DNA of 39,069 nt from Candidatus Zixiibacteriota bacterium (lineage in GTDB: Bacteria; Zixibacteria; MSB-5A5; JAABVY01). Positions 26,026-34,446 of the stretch are shown one piece after another. The notes beneath the pieces were generated by a model. That model made no database searches and was not told where the DNA came from. It worked only from the letters and a program-made list of their open reading frames with translations. A program made the position numbers and the translations under genes. Position 1 is the stretch's first letter. Every line of letters begins with the position of its first letter. The stretch spans positions 1-39,069 of the forward strand of contig WJMC01000069.1 in NCBI GenBank assembly GCA_014728145.1, written 5' to 3'.

Positions 26026-26073
26026 GTGGGACTAATTTTTGATAAATTGATGATTGAGGAGGAACGGATCTGA

Positions 26074-27807
26074 ATGCGAAAAACTGAAACGATACGAATC
26101 GTGGCCATACTGGTAATTGTGGTGGCTGCGTTGTACTTTTTATTGCCTACGATTCGGTTGATGGTTACCGGCGAGGATGAACTGGCCCGTATGAAAGAGA
26201 CCGACAGGCAGTCTTACAATGAGCTGATCCGAAGTTCGATCAAGCTGGGGCTCGATCTCCAGGGTGGCCTCAGGCTGGTGCTCGAACCGGAAGTCGCCAA
26301 TGCTCAGAGCCAGGCGGCCTCCAATGTCGCCGATCAGGCCCTGGTGATTATCTCCAACCGTATCAATGGTATGGGCTTGACAGAGCCGGAGATCCGCAAG
26401 CGCAAGAACAACCAGATCGTGGTAGAGATACCCGGCATCGATTCTTTTTCGGTCGCCAGCGCTAAAAAACAGATCTCCCAGATAGCCAAGCTGGAGTTCC
26501 GTTTTCTGGAAACACCCACTGTCACCCAGCAGACAATCGAAAAAATAGACTCTTATCTGGCCTCTAAGTACAGCGACCAGATGCCGGATCAGAGCCTGAC
26601 CGACACTTCCGCTGAAGAGCCCGAAATCGATCTCGATACTGCCGGCACTGATACTGCCGCGGGCGAGGAAGAAATCGAGCTCGAGGACACCCTGCCGGAG
26701 GTAGAGCAGGAACCGGAGCTGGCGGATGTCGAAGAGGCCGAGGCTGAGGATATCGAAGAGGATCCTTCGTTTGCCGAAACTTCGCTGTCTGCTTACCTGA
26801 TGAATGCTGACCGTTCCTCATTTTATATTAAAGGTAATAAAGACCGGGTGCAGAAGATTCTGAACCTGCCCGAGGTTCAGGAGATCATCCCGGATAATTC
26901 AGAATTTCTGTTTTCGACCGGACCTGAGGAATTCAACGGTATATTCTATGACCGCCTCTACCTGGTCAAAAAGGAAGTCGTGCTGACCGGTGAGTCGATC
27001 GAGGGAATTCAACCGTCGTTCGACCAGTTCCGTAATCCCGAAGTAGTCTTCGATATAAAATCGAATTATCGTGCCAAATGGGCATCGGTGACCGGCAACA
27101 ACCTCCAGAAACCACTTTCGATCGTGCTCGACGGTCGGGTGGAATCGGCTCCCACTATTCAGAATCAGATTACAACCAGCGGCCGTATCACAATGCGGTC
27201 CGGCGCTACCTTTTTGGAGGGTCAGCAACTGGCCAACGTGCTCAAGTCAGGTGCCCTGCCGACTCGCCTGATCGTCAAAGAGGATGTCATTATTGGTCCT
27301 TCTCTGGGTAAAGATTCGATCCGCAAGGGTATCACCGCCTCGATGGTAGGTATCATTCTGGTAGCGATATTCATGCTGTTTTATTACCGCGCCTCCGGAA
27401 TCGTGGCGGTCATCGCCCTGCTTTTCAACTTGTTCGTACTGATGGCGGTGATGGTCATACTGAATGCCACTCTTACAGTCCCGGGGGTGGCTGGTATCGT
27501 GCTCCTGGTCGGTATTTCGGTCGATGCCGCGGTGCTGATTTTCGAGCGTATCCGTGAGGAGATCCGTACCGGCAAGACTGTCCGTGCGGCTATCGATGCC
27601 GGTTATGCCCGCGCCACGGTGGCGATTATCGACTCGAACATCACTACGCTGATTGTAGCAACTCTGCTTTACTATATCGGTTCCGGGCCGGTCAAGGGAT
27701 TTGCCGTTACTCTTTCGATCGGTATTTTGATCTCGCTTTTCTCGGCCCTGGTGGTTACTCGTACTATCTTTGAATTCCGTAAAACCTACAAGAAGCTGAG
27801 TATTTAA
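26074..27807 (+). CDS. secD: Protein translocase subunit SecD
   Basis: SecD, with SecF, uses the proton gradient to pull exported proteins off the SecYEG channel on the periplasmic side. The 577-residue product has the first membrane segment at 7-29, then the conserved LGLDLQGGLRLVLEP and the periplasmic P1 region. The C-terminal membrane domain contains ARATVAIIDSNITTL, whose Asp520 matches the proton-path aspartate of the family, and GSGPVKGFAVTLSIGI. Residues about 169-236 are an unusual insertion with 28 acidic residues and no Lys or Arg. A GAGGAGG lies upstream with rather long spacing. secF starts 11 bp after the stop, and the two share the promoter at 25998 and the terminator at 28824. 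Confidence 0.97.
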   Translation: MRKTETIRIVAILVIVVAALYFLLPTIRLMVTGEDELARMKETDRQSYNELIRSSIKLGLDLQGGLRLVLEPEVANAQSQAASNVADQALVIISNRINGMGLTEPEIRKRKNNQIVVEIPGIDSFSVASAKKQISQIAKLEFRFLETPTVTQQTIEKIDSYLASKYSDQMPDQSLTDTSAEEPEIDLDTAGTDTAAGEEEIELEDTLPEVEQEPELADVEEAEAEDIEEDPSFAETSLSAYLMNADRSSFYIKGNKDRVQKILNLPEVQEIIPDNSEFLFSTGPEEFNGIFYDRLYLVKKEVVLTGESIEGIQPSFDQFRNPEVVFDIKSNYRAKWASVTGNNLQKPLSIVLDGRVESAPTIQNQITTSGRITMRSGATFLEGQQLANVLKSGALPTRLIVKEDVIIGPSLGKDSIRKGITASMVGIILVAIFMLFYYRASGIVAVIALLFNLFVLMAVMVILNATLTVPGVAGIVLLVGISVDAAVLIFERIREEIRTGKTVRAAIDAGYARATVAIIDSNITTLIVATLLYYIGSGPVKGFAVTLSIGILISLFSALVVTRTIFEFRKTYKKLSI

Positions 27808-27818
27808 AGGAGTCGGCC

Positions 27819-28799
27819 ATGTTCAGGATAATTGGTAAAACTAATATAGATTTCATCAGCCAACGCCGGTATTCCTTCGTGGTTTCCGGCATACTGCTTC
27901 TGGTCGGCCTGTTCGCCTTCTCCATGATCCTATTGGAGAAAGCCAATTTCGGCATCGATTTCTCGGGTGGTACCGAAATGGCCGGCATTTTTGAAAAACC
28001 GATAACGACCGAAGAACTGCGCACCGCGCTGACAGACGAGGGTTTGACCGGGGCCCGCATCCAGACCTACCAGATATCGGATACGACCGCCTTTTTGATC
28101 AAGATTAAGTCCGGCACCGTGACTGAGGCCGATATCGAAACCGGCGAGGTGACCGACACTGCTCTTGTGGCTGAATCCACCCTGTCTGAAAGAGTCGGCG
28201 AGAAAATCCTCTCGGTTATTAACGACAAATTCCCGGGCAACGATTTCCATATGCTGTATTCGAATATCACCGATCCCTCGATCGGTCGTGAGCTCAAGGA
28301 CCAGGCGGCCTGGATGGTGATCGCGGCGGTGATCGGAATCCTCATGTATATCTGGATCCGTTTCGATTTTCGCTTCGGTGTGGCCGCGACGTTTACGACC
28401 TTCCATGATGTATTACTGGTGCTGGGAATCATGTTCCTTCTGGGTCGCGAGGTCAGTATCCTGCTCGTTACCGCGCTTTTGACACTTGCAGGTTACTCAT
28501 TGACCGATACGGTGGTGGTTTTCGACAGGATTCGTGAAAACCTCAAAACCTTCCGCCGCAAAGGCGATTTCGTCTCCACCGTCAACCTCTCGATCAACGA
28601 GGTCCTGAGCCGTACTCTGGTGACTTCGATTACAACGTTATCGGTGGTAACCGTACTGTTCATATTTGGCGGTGAGGTGGTTCATGATTTCGCTCTGACC
28701 TTGATCTTCGGAATTATCGTGGGTACCTATTCCTCGGTCTTTGTGGCCTCGCCACTGATCGTGGTCTGGGAAAACCTGGCCCCCAAACGCTTTAAATAA
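27819..28799 (+). CDS. secF: Protein translocase subunit SecF
   Basis: The 326-residue protein is the standard partner of SecD in the membrane. It has the first segment at about 19-37, the conserved IDFSGGTEM, and later LSRTLVTSITTL, FGGEVVHDFALTLIFG and GTYSSVFVASPL, all typical of SecF. The P1-like region between (about 60-155) is of normal size, so only SecD carries the acidic insertion. An AAGGAG precedes the ATG. It is the last gene of the secDF unit and is followed by a strong terminator. I see no yajC or other Sec gene in the window. Confidence 0.97.
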   Translation: MFRIIGKTNIDFISQRRYSFVVSGILLLVGLFAFSMILLEKANFGIDFSGGTEMAGIFEKPITTEELRTALTDEGLTGARIQTYQISDTTAFLIKIKSGTVTEADIETGEVTDTALVAESTLSERVGEKILSVINDKFPGNDFHMLYSNITDPSIGRELKDQAAWMVIAAVIGILMYIWIRFDFRFGVAATFTTFHDVLLVLGIMFLLGREVSILLVTALLTLAGYSLTDTVVVFDRIRENLKTFRRKGDFVSTVNLSINEVLSRTLVTSITTLSVVTVLFIFGGEVVHDFALTLIFGIIVGTYSSVFVASPLIVVWENLAPKRFK

Positions 28800-28823
28800 G
28801 AAACTGCAAAATTGAGATAACGA

Positions 28824-28852
28824 GCCTCCGCATATGCGGAGGCCTTTTTTTT
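28824..28852 (+). terminator. Strong intrinsic terminator after secF
   Basis: GCCTCCGCAT and ATGCGGAGGC form a perfect 20-base palindrome at 28824-28843, followed by a run of eight T at 28845-28852. It lies 25 bp after the secF stop and should end the secDF transcript. Confidence 0.95.
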
Positions 28853-28892
28853 GAGAATTCAACTCTATATGATAAATGCCTAAAGATTCCTA

Positions 28893-28926
28893 TTGACAAT
28901 GATAGGGTTATTTCTATATTAGAAAT
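28893..28926 (+). promoter_or_regulatory. Leaderless promoter with overlapping operator-like palindromes
   Basis: TTGACA at 28893-28898, a 16-base spacer and TATATT at 28915-28920 form a near-ideal promoter. With the usual spacing the transcript starts at 28927, the A of the ATG, so the mRNA would have no leader and no ribosome site. ATTTCT/AGAAAT (28910-28915 and 28921-28926) forms a 17-bp palindrome over the -10, and CCTAT/ATAGG (28889-28893 and 28902-28906) overlaps the -35. Either could be bound by the ArsR-type product for self-control. Confidence 0.65.
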
Positions 28927-29502
28927 ATGACTAATGACAGGCAAATACAAGAAGTAATGGTTTTAAGTGAGGAGCAGCAGGTCAAGGCGTATGTTCATCC
29001 GACCAGAATCGTTATTGTTCAAATGCTCGCTGAACTGAAAATGACTGTCTCACAGGTTGCCAGAAAACTTGGAGTTCATCCAGCCAACCTGACTCATCAT
29101 TTTAAGCTTCTTCAAAAAGCCGGTCTTATTAGGCTGGTAGAGAAGCGGGATATCGGAAAGAACATAGAGAAGTATTATCGCGCTTCGGCAATTGATTTCG
29201 TGGTAAACACAACCCGGAGAAAACAGGTGGATAAAGTTCATCTTGCCCTCTCTGTTTTAAAGGCTGATCTCATAGAAGCTATGGGTCGAATTAAAAAACA
29301 GGATTCAGCAGATGTTCTGTCGATCTTAAACAGTGCCAGACTCAGCCAGGCCGATTTCAATTTGTTCGTGCGCAGGCTCAGGGGTCTGGCAAATGAGTTC
29401 AAACAGTGTGATTCCGATACCGGGAGAACGTACAACCTGAATGTAAGCATCTATCCGGGTGAAATTTCGAAAACCAGCAGTAAGAATATCTCAATTCTAT
29501 AA
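28927..29502 (+). CDS. ArsR-type winged helix-turn-helix regulator
   Basis: The 191-residue protein has an ArsR-like DNA-binding domain at about 20-95: VKAYVHPTRIVIVQMLAEL, the recognition region VSQVARKLGVHPANLTHHFKLLQKAGLI, and a wing VEKRDIGKNIEKYYRA. The C-terminal half (about 105-191) is helical, with no metal-binding cysteine motif typical of classic ArsR, so it may sense a different ligand. No ribosome site precedes the ATG, which fits the leaderless promoter described at 28893. The palindromes there suggest self-repression. The serine hydrolase gene follows after 46 bp and is probably under the same control. Confidence 0.85.
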   Translation: MTNDRQIQEVMVLSEEQQVKAYVHPTRIVIVQMLAELKMTVSQVARKLGVHPANLTHHFKLLQKAGLIRLVEKRDIGKNIEKYYRASAIDFVVNTTRRKQVDKVHLALSVLKADLIEAMGRIKKQDSADVLSILNSARLSQADFNLFVRRLRGLANEFKQCDSDTGRTYNLNVSIYPGEISKTSSKNISIL

Positions 29503-29548
29503 GCGATTTTCACAGTTCAATCACTTAAAAGGTATTTGGGTTTGATTC

Positions 29549-30775
29549 ATGATTAAAGAATTGATTGGAGCGCTGTCTGCTAAAATATCATCTCTGTTTA
29601 CCTCAGCAGGTTCAACTTCTGATTGGAACTGGCAACCCGTTGTAGGAAGTGATGAGGAATTGACGGAGGTTTTAGGGCAGATTTGTGACGAGTTCGATCA
29701 ACCTGCCATGTCCGTCGCGATAATAGTCGGTTCTGATATAATAGCGAAGGCGGCAAGCGGTGTTTGTGAATACGGAATGAATACTTCAGTAGACATTTCC
29801 AGTCGTTTTCATATCGGCTCAACCACAAAATCGATGACCGCGATGCTTCTTTCGGCATTGGTTGAAGACGGTAGTTTGAGCTGGGAAATGACCCTCGATC
29901 GGCTCTTGCCGGAGATTGAAATGCGGAATGAATACAAACAAGTAAGTCTGCACGATCTGCTGGTCAATCGGGCGGGGATCGTACCATTTCAGCAATTTGG
30001 TCAGGATGACCCGGAGCTGACCGAAAAAATCTGGAAAGAGATACCTTTGGGCTTCGCCGATCCTGTTCAGCAAAGGCTTGAGATGGCAAAAGTTCTGCTA
30101 AGTGCGAAACCATTCGTAAAACCCAGAACCAAAGCTGTATATTCCAATGCCGGCTGGGCAATCGCCGGTTTGATAATAGACAAAATCACCGGAAGCTCGT
30201 ATGAATCGGCTTTAAGGCATAAAATTCTTGACCCTCTGGAGATGTTCGAAACAAAAGTTGGCGGATGGCCTGCATCACCTGCAGATTTGAACCAGCCGCG
30301 CGGCCATTATCCACCCGAACAGGGTCATTATTCAAAACCCAAAGCGCAGTCGCTACAAGAAGATTATGTTCTGCCATTTTGGATGAATCCTTCCGGGGGC
30401 GTCCATTGCAGTATCAGCGATCTTGCCCTTTATGTTCAGGAGAACCTTCTTGGTCTAAAAGGAGAAGGGAAATTGCTTTCGAGAGCGAGTTATAAAACTA
30501 TTCACAGTATTCAGGTAACCGCTAAAATGAGGGAAATGTATATCGGTTTGAAAAGCGACGCGGATGCTTCCTACGGTTATGGATGGGCGGTAGTGCCGGT
30601 AGAGGGTGATCTACTAAGCATTGCTGATGGAAGCGGCGGTACGTTTTTCGCCAGGTTGATAGTATTTCCGCCTCTCAACGCAGCTTTCTGCGGGTTGACG
30701 AATTGCGGTAATGGTGCTGTGGCCCTTGATTGGGCAATCGAGAAAACTACCGGATTCGAGTGGAATAGCCATTAG
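29549..30775 (+). CDS. Serine hydrolase of the beta-lactamase class C family
   Basis: The 408-residue protein has the catalytic SxxK motif STTK (Ser91, Lys94) in HIGSTTKSMTAML, the second motif YSNAGW (Tyr198, Asn200), and a late GSGGTF in place of the third HTG/KTG motif. Members include class C beta-lactamases, D-aminopeptidases, esterases and penicillin-binding proteins, so the substrate cannot be given. No clear signal peptide is present, which argues against a periplasmic beta-lactamase. The ATG has a weak AAAAGGT upstream. It lies 46 bp after the ArsR-type gene with no promoter evident between, so the pair probably forms a regulated unit in which the regulator senses a molecule linked to the enzyme's reaction. 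Confidence 0.88.
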   Translation: MIKELIGALSAKISSLFTSAGSTSDWNWQPVVGSDEELTEVLGQICDEFDQPAMSVAIIVGSDIIAKAASGVCEYGMNTSVDISSRFHIGSTTKSMTAMLLSALVEDGSLSWEMTLDRLLPEIEMRNEYKQVSLHDLLVNRAGIVPFQQFGQDDPELTEKIWKEIPLGFADPVQQRLEMAKVLLSAKPFVKPRTKAVYSNAGWAIAGLIIDKITGSSYESALRHKILDPLEMFETKVGGWPASPADLNQPRGHYPPEQGHYSKPKAQSLQEDYVLPFWMNPSGGVHCSISDLALYVQENLLGLKGEGKLLSRASYKTIHSIQVTAKMREMYIGLKSDADASYGYGWAVVPVEGDLLSIADGSGGTFFARLIVFPPLNAAFCGLTNCGNGAVALDWAIEKTTGFEWNSH

Positions 30776-30870
30776 TTTAATCTGCTTGCATTAAGGCCTT
30801 AGACTAAATTCACACAAATTCCTGTTTCAGTGGATTTCAATCATTCACGGTTGATTTGATCTAATCAATT

Positions 30871-30925
30871 TTTTTCAGATAACTGGCGGGGGTGGTCCAT
30901 CTCATTCAGGTTAGTATCTGAAAAA
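30871..30925. repeat. 11-bp inverted repeat upstream of cydAB
   Basis: TTTTTCAGATA at 30871-30881 and TATCTGAAAAA at 30915-30925 are exact reverse complements separated by 33 bases. The arms flank a G-rich segment (GGCGGGGGTGG). They could be paired regulator sites or a long RNA hairpin at the end of the serine hydrolase transcript. Confidence 0.65.
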
Positions 30926-31146
30926 CAGTATAAAAATGATAGCATCAAACTATTCATCTGCATACGAGCGGGTCATCAATTTCGGATGTGTATCCGCCGA
31001 CTTTCAGCGACAGTTAAGATGCCACAAACCCTCGTGATTGTTTATTATTGCTGATTTCGCGGCCTGTGAATTTATATCCAATATTTTAAATTCGACCAGC
31101 GTATAGAGTTTACAGGTTGTGAAAAAAAGATTGGTGAGGTTTTTTC

Positions 31147-31175
31147 TTGACCGCTTTACTCAACAGTTGTAATCT
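31147..31175 (+). promoter_or_regulatory. Sigma70-like promoter of cydAB
   Basis: TTGACC at 31147-31152 and TAATCT at 31170-31175 are separated by 17 bases. Transcription should start near 31182, about 40 nt before the cydA ATG. Confidence 0.55.
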
Positions 31176-31221
31176 TTTCAAAGCTGACGGATGCACCATG
31201 TAAGTTAAGGCGAGCATACTG

Positions 31222-32568
31222 ATGGATCTGGAACTATTATCACGAGTTCAGTTTGGCCTGACTGTCGGATTTCATTATTTGTTCCCACCGCTTTCCATAG
31301 GACTGGGGCTTTTTCTGGTTATAATGGAGGGCACTTATCTCAAGACAAAAAACGAACTCTACCACAGCATGACCCGTTTCTGGGTCAAGATTTTCGGCTT
31401 GATATTTGCCCTGGGTGTGGCCACCGGTATCGTCATGGAATTCCAGTTCGGTACCAACTGGGCCACTTATTCGCGCTATGTCGGCGATGTTTTTGGAAGC
31501 GCTCTGGCGGCTGAGGGAATTTTCGCCTTTTTCCTGGAATCCGGGTTTTTGGCGATCCTGCTGTTCGGCTGGGACAAGGTGTCGAAGAGAATGCATTTCA
31601 TTGCAACTGTGCTGGTGGCGTTCGGGGCGCATTTTTCTGCCATCTGGATCGTGGTCGCCAACAGCTGGCAACAGACCCCGGCCGGGCATCATATTGTCGG
31701 TACCGGCGATACGGCCCGGGCCGAGATCCTCGATTTCTGGCAGGTTCTCTTTAACCCCTCGTTTCTGGACCGTATCAGCCATGTTTTCATGGGATGCTGG
31801 CAGGCGGGGGCTTTTTTCGTCCTGTCGGTGTCAGCATTTTACCTGCTACGCAACAAGCATCGCGAGTTCGCCAAAGCTTCCATGAAGATAGCGGTCGTGA
31901 TAGCCGTGGTATCATCATTATTACAGCTCGTGACCGGTCATTCCTCGGCCCATACGGTAGCACGTACCCAGCCGGCTAAATTAGCCGCCTACGAGGGACA
32001 TTTCCCGGCTGAGGCTCCGGCCGGATTGTACCTGTTCGGGTGGGTCGATGAAGAGAATCAGAAAACCACCGGGTTTGAGATTCCGGGATTTCTGAGTTTT
32101 CTGGTGCACTGGGACAGCGAGGCACCGGTGACCGGGTTGAATGCCTTCGCTGAGGAGGACAGGCCTCCGGTCAATATCGTCTTCCAGTCCTACCACCTGA
32201 TGGTGGCGATCGGTATGCTCTTGATCCTGATTTCGCTTATGGCGGCGGTGAAATGGAAGCTGGGCAGCCTGTTTACCACCCGCTGGTTTCTGACAGTACT
32301 TGTGTTCTCTGTTCTTCTGCCACAGCTTGCCAATCAGCTGGGATGGTTTTCGGCCGAAGTCGGACGACAACCCTGGGCGGTATACGGGCTTTTGCGCACC
32401 GAGGATGCGGTCTCGGTTTCGATCGGAGCGGGGCATGTAATCTTTTCTCTGATCCTGTTTATGCTAATTTACACCTTGCTTTTTGCGCTGTTCATCTATC
32501 TTCTCAATGAGAAAATCCAGAAAGGTCCCGAGGGGATCGAAACTTCGGAGGGAAAACTGGCGGCATGA
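31222..32568 (+). CDS. cydA: Cytochrome bd oxidase subunit I
   Basis: CydA holds the three haems and the quinol site of the bd-type terminal oxidase, which reduces oxygen to water at the membrane. The 448-residue product keeps the key residues: haem ligands His18, His187 and Met327 (matching E. coli His19, His186 and Met393), quinol-loop Lys253 and Glu258 in KLAAYEGHF, and Glu98 and Glu106 of the proton path. GRQPW is present near the end. It is shorter than the E. coli protein (522) because the Q-loop is short, so it belongs to the short-Q-loop type. About nine membrane segments are seen. The ribosome site is weak (AAGGCGAG). The stop overlaps the cydB start by four bases. Confidence 0.97.
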   Translation: MDLELLSRVQFGLTVGFHYLFPPLSIGLGLFLVIMEGTYLKTKNELYHSMTRFWVKIFGLIFALGVATGIVMEFQFGTNWATYSRYVGDVFGSALAAEGIFAFFLESGFLAILLFGWDKVSKRMHFIATVLVAFGAHFSAIWIVVANSWQQTPAGHHIVGTGDTARAEILDFWQVLFNPSFLDRISHVFMGCWQAGAFFVLSVSAFYLLRNKHREFAKASMKIAVVIAVVSSLLQLVTGHSSAHTVARTQPAKLAAYEGHFPAEAPAGLYLFGWVDEENQKTTGFEIPGFLSFLVHWDSEAPVTGLNAFAEEDRPPVNIVFQSYHLMVAIGMLLILISLMAAVKWKLGSLFTTRWFLTVLVFSVLLPQLANQLGWFSAEVGRQPWAVYGLLRTEDAVSVSIGAGHVIFSLILFMLIYTLLFALFIYLLNEKIQKGPEGIETSEGKLAA

Positions 32569-33593
32569 ATTTCGCCCTCGATTTAAATTCAGTCTGGTTT
32601 ATATTGATCGGGATCCTGTTTGCCGGGTATGCCATGCTGGATGGTTTCGACCTGGGAACCGGCGCGCTTCACCTGTTTACAAAAACTGACCAGGATCGGC
32701 GGATCATGTTGAACGCAATCGGCCCGGTCTGGGACGGTAACGAAGTCTGGCTGGTGACCGGTGGCGGAGCTCTCTTTGCGGCGTTTCCCGAGGTCTATGC
32801 GACTTCGTTTTCCGGATTCTATATCGCCATGATGCTTCTGCTGGTCGGGTTGATCTTCCGCGCGGTCGCCATTGATTTCAGGAGCAAACAGGAGATGAAA
32901 TGGTGGCGGCAGTTGTGGGATGTCAGCTTCTCGGTCTCCAGTATCCTCTCATCACTTCTGATTGGTGTGGCGCTGGGAAATATCGCCTGGGGCATTCCGC
33001 TCGATGCCCGTGGTGAATTTATCGGAAATTTCTTTACGCTGTTGAATCCCTATGCCATCATGGTCGGGATTACGACTGTAGCCCTGTTCATGATGCACGG
33101 GGCGATTTACCTGGTTATGAAAACCGAAGGCGAACTGCAGTCCCGGATCCGGGGCTGGGTCAACAATACGATTGTTTTCTTTATTATCTGCTATGTCACC
33201 ACGACTATGGCAACTCTCCTGTACGTGCCGCATATGTCGGCCAATATCAAGGCCAATCCGTGGTTGTTCGTAGTACCGCTTTTGAATATGCTGGCGGTTG
33301 CCAATATCCCGCGCGAGATACACCACGGGCGCGAATTTCGTGCTTTTCTGTCATCCTGCGCCTCGATGATAGCGCTTCTGGCCTTGTTCGGGATCGGGAT
33401 GTACCCGAACCTGATTCTTTCCAATCCGGAAGTCGCCAACAGTTTGAATATCTACAATGCCGCCTCCTCGGATAAGACGCTGGGAATCATGCTGATAATT
33501 GCCGCCCTGGGAATGCCTATGGTGATCGCATACACGACCAGTATCTACTGGATTTTCCGGGGTAAGGTGAAACTTGACTCCACCAGCTATTGA
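32565..33593 (+). CDS. cydB: Cytochrome bd oxidase subunit II
   Basis: CydB is the second large membrane subunit, needed to assemble and hold the haem core of CydA. The 342-residue protein shows the family signatures AMLDGFDLGTGAL and GPVWDGNEVWLVTGG early on, and has about eight membrane segments. Its ATG overlaps the cydA stop (ATGA at 32565-32568), so translation is coupled. I could not see a CydX-type small subunit or the CydCD transporter after it. The next gene begins 162 bp later with its own promoter. Confidence 0.97.
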   Translation: MNFALDLNSVWFILIGILFAGYAMLDGFDLGTGALHLFTKTDQDRRIMLNAIGPVWDGNEVWLVTGGGALFAAFPEVYATSFSGFYIAMMLLLVGLIFRAVAIDFRSKQEMKWWRQLWDVSFSVSSILSSLLIGVALGNIAWGIPLDARGEFIGNFFTLLNPYAIMVGITTVALFMMHGAIYLVMKTEGELQSRIRGWVNNTIVFFIICYVTTTMATLLYVPHMSANIKANPWLFVVPLLNMLAVANIPREIHHGREFRAFLSSCASMIALLALFGIGMYPNLILSNPEVANSLNIYNAASSDKTLGIMLIIAALGMPMVIAYTTSIYWIFRGKVKLDSTSY

Positions 33594-33650
33594 TTTCTCT
33601 TTCAGGATGTAAAACAGATGATTGTCCGGAACTCTTTATTCAATCCGGGC

Positions 33651-33678
33651 TTGACAAATCCGGATTTATCCTTAAAAT
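33651..33678 (+). promoter_or_regulatory. Promoter of the DUF4159 operon with a 12-bp palindrome in the spacer
   Basis: TTGACA at 33651-33656 and TAAAAT at 33673-33678 lie 16 bases apart. The spacer and the last -35 base include the perfect palindrome AAATCCGGATTT (33656-33667). A second arm AATCCGG at 33642-33648 pairs with CCGGATT at 33660-33666. A repressor bound here would block RNA polymerase. The predicted leader is about 70 nt. Confidence 0.65.
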
Positions 33679-33755
33679 CCATAATAAATCTGATTGCTGG
33701 CTGATTTTCCTGCCGATTCCATAAACTTTCAGGGCACTTGAGCGTTTAAGAGTAT

Positions 33756-34436
33756 ATGATGGAACGATTTATTGTAGTTATTACCTGTCTCTGTTGCGTA
33801 TTATTATGTATGTCGGATCTGTCCGGCGCGGAGGATACACCCTCCAGTCTGCAGATCGCCCGGCTGAAATATTTTGGCGGGGGGGACTGGTACTGGGGAC
33901 CTTCGGCTCTGCCGAACCTGATTGAATTCGTGGATAGAAACACTCCGCTTCAGATCGCACCGGAGGAGGTCCGGCTGACTTTGACCGATGAAAAGCTGTT
34001 TCACTACCCATTTCTATACCTGACCGGTCATGGACCCGTGCGGTTTTCAGTAGAAGAGGAAGAACGGCTGGCCCTGTATCTGACAGCGGGCGGTTTTCTG
34101 TTCGCCAACGATTCCTATGGTTTACGGAAATCGTTTATGGAGGAGATGGAGCAGGTCTTCCCGGATACAGAACCGGTCGAACTGCCGTTTTCGCATGGTA
34201 TATTCAATTGTTACTATAATTTTCCCAACGGTCTGCCCAAGATCCATGAACACGACAAAAAACCTCCACAGGCATACGGGTGGTTCGTGGATGGTCGCCT
34301 GGTGGCGCTTTTGGCCTATGAGTCCGATATAGGTGATGGGTGGGAAGATCCTTCAGTTCACAAGGATTCACCGGAAAAACGCCAGGCCGCCCTTAAGATG
34401 GGTGCCAATATATTAACCTGGGTACTTTTAAACTGA
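33756..34436 (+). CDS. DUF4159 exported protein
   Basis: The 226-residue protein has a Sec signal (hydrophobic residues 5-19, cut near LSGA). It then has the DUF4159 pattern: QIARLKYFGGGDWYWGP, LPNLIEFVDRNT, FLYLTGHGPVRFS, LYLTAGGFLFANDSYG and, near the end, AYESDIGDGWEDP. The fold is related to glutamine-amidotransferase-like and ThuA-like domains, but the family has no known activity. DUF4159 genes commonly lie in MoxR/BatA/DUF58-type gene sets with DUF4175-like proteins, as here. The DUF4175-like gene starts 10 bp after its stop. The first of two adjacent ATG codons was taken; the ribosome site is weak. Confidence 0.88.
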   Translation: MMERFIVVITCLCCVLLCMSDLSGAEDTPSSLQIARLKYFGGGDWYWGPSALPNLIEFVDRNTPLQIAPEEVRLTLTDEKLFHYPFLYLTGHGPVRFSVEEEERLALYLTAGGFLFANDSYGLRKSFMEEMEQVFPDTEPVELPFSHGIFNCYYNFPNGLPKIHEHDKKPPQAYGWFVDGRLVALLAYESDIGDGWEDPSVHKDSPEKRQAALKMGANILTWVLLN

Positions 34437-34446
34437 AGAGGATGAT

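Larger units (their letters stand above)
25770..26073. other. Divergent intergenic region before secD
   Basis: The 304-bp gap holds two inverted repeats near the TPR gene. One is GCCGGA/TCCGGC with a tetraloop at 25805-25820; the other has 10-bp arms TATCCTGAAA/TTTCAGGATA at 25838-25847 and 25860-25869. Further on is the secD promoter at 25998-26025. The repeats could be regulatory sites or transcript ends. No gene is evident. Confidence 0.55.
30776..31221. other. Intergenic region upstream of cydAB
   Basis: The 446-bp gap holds a short TTGAT/ATCAA repeat (30856-30868) followed by seven T, which may weakly end the serine hydrolase transcript. It also holds a perfect 11-bp inverted repeat (30871-30925), a small CGGAT/ATCCG hairpin and the cydA promoter at 31147-31175. 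I see no gene in it. Confidence 0.55.

Noticed and set aside
30856-30868. FNR-like TTGAT/ATCAA site before cydAB
   Set aside because: The half-sites are three bases apart instead of four, the site lies about 290 bp from the cydA promoter, and the following T-run fits a weak terminator better.
31117-31124. Rex-like half-site TTGTGAAA before cydA
   Set aside because: Only one half is present and the second arm does not match.
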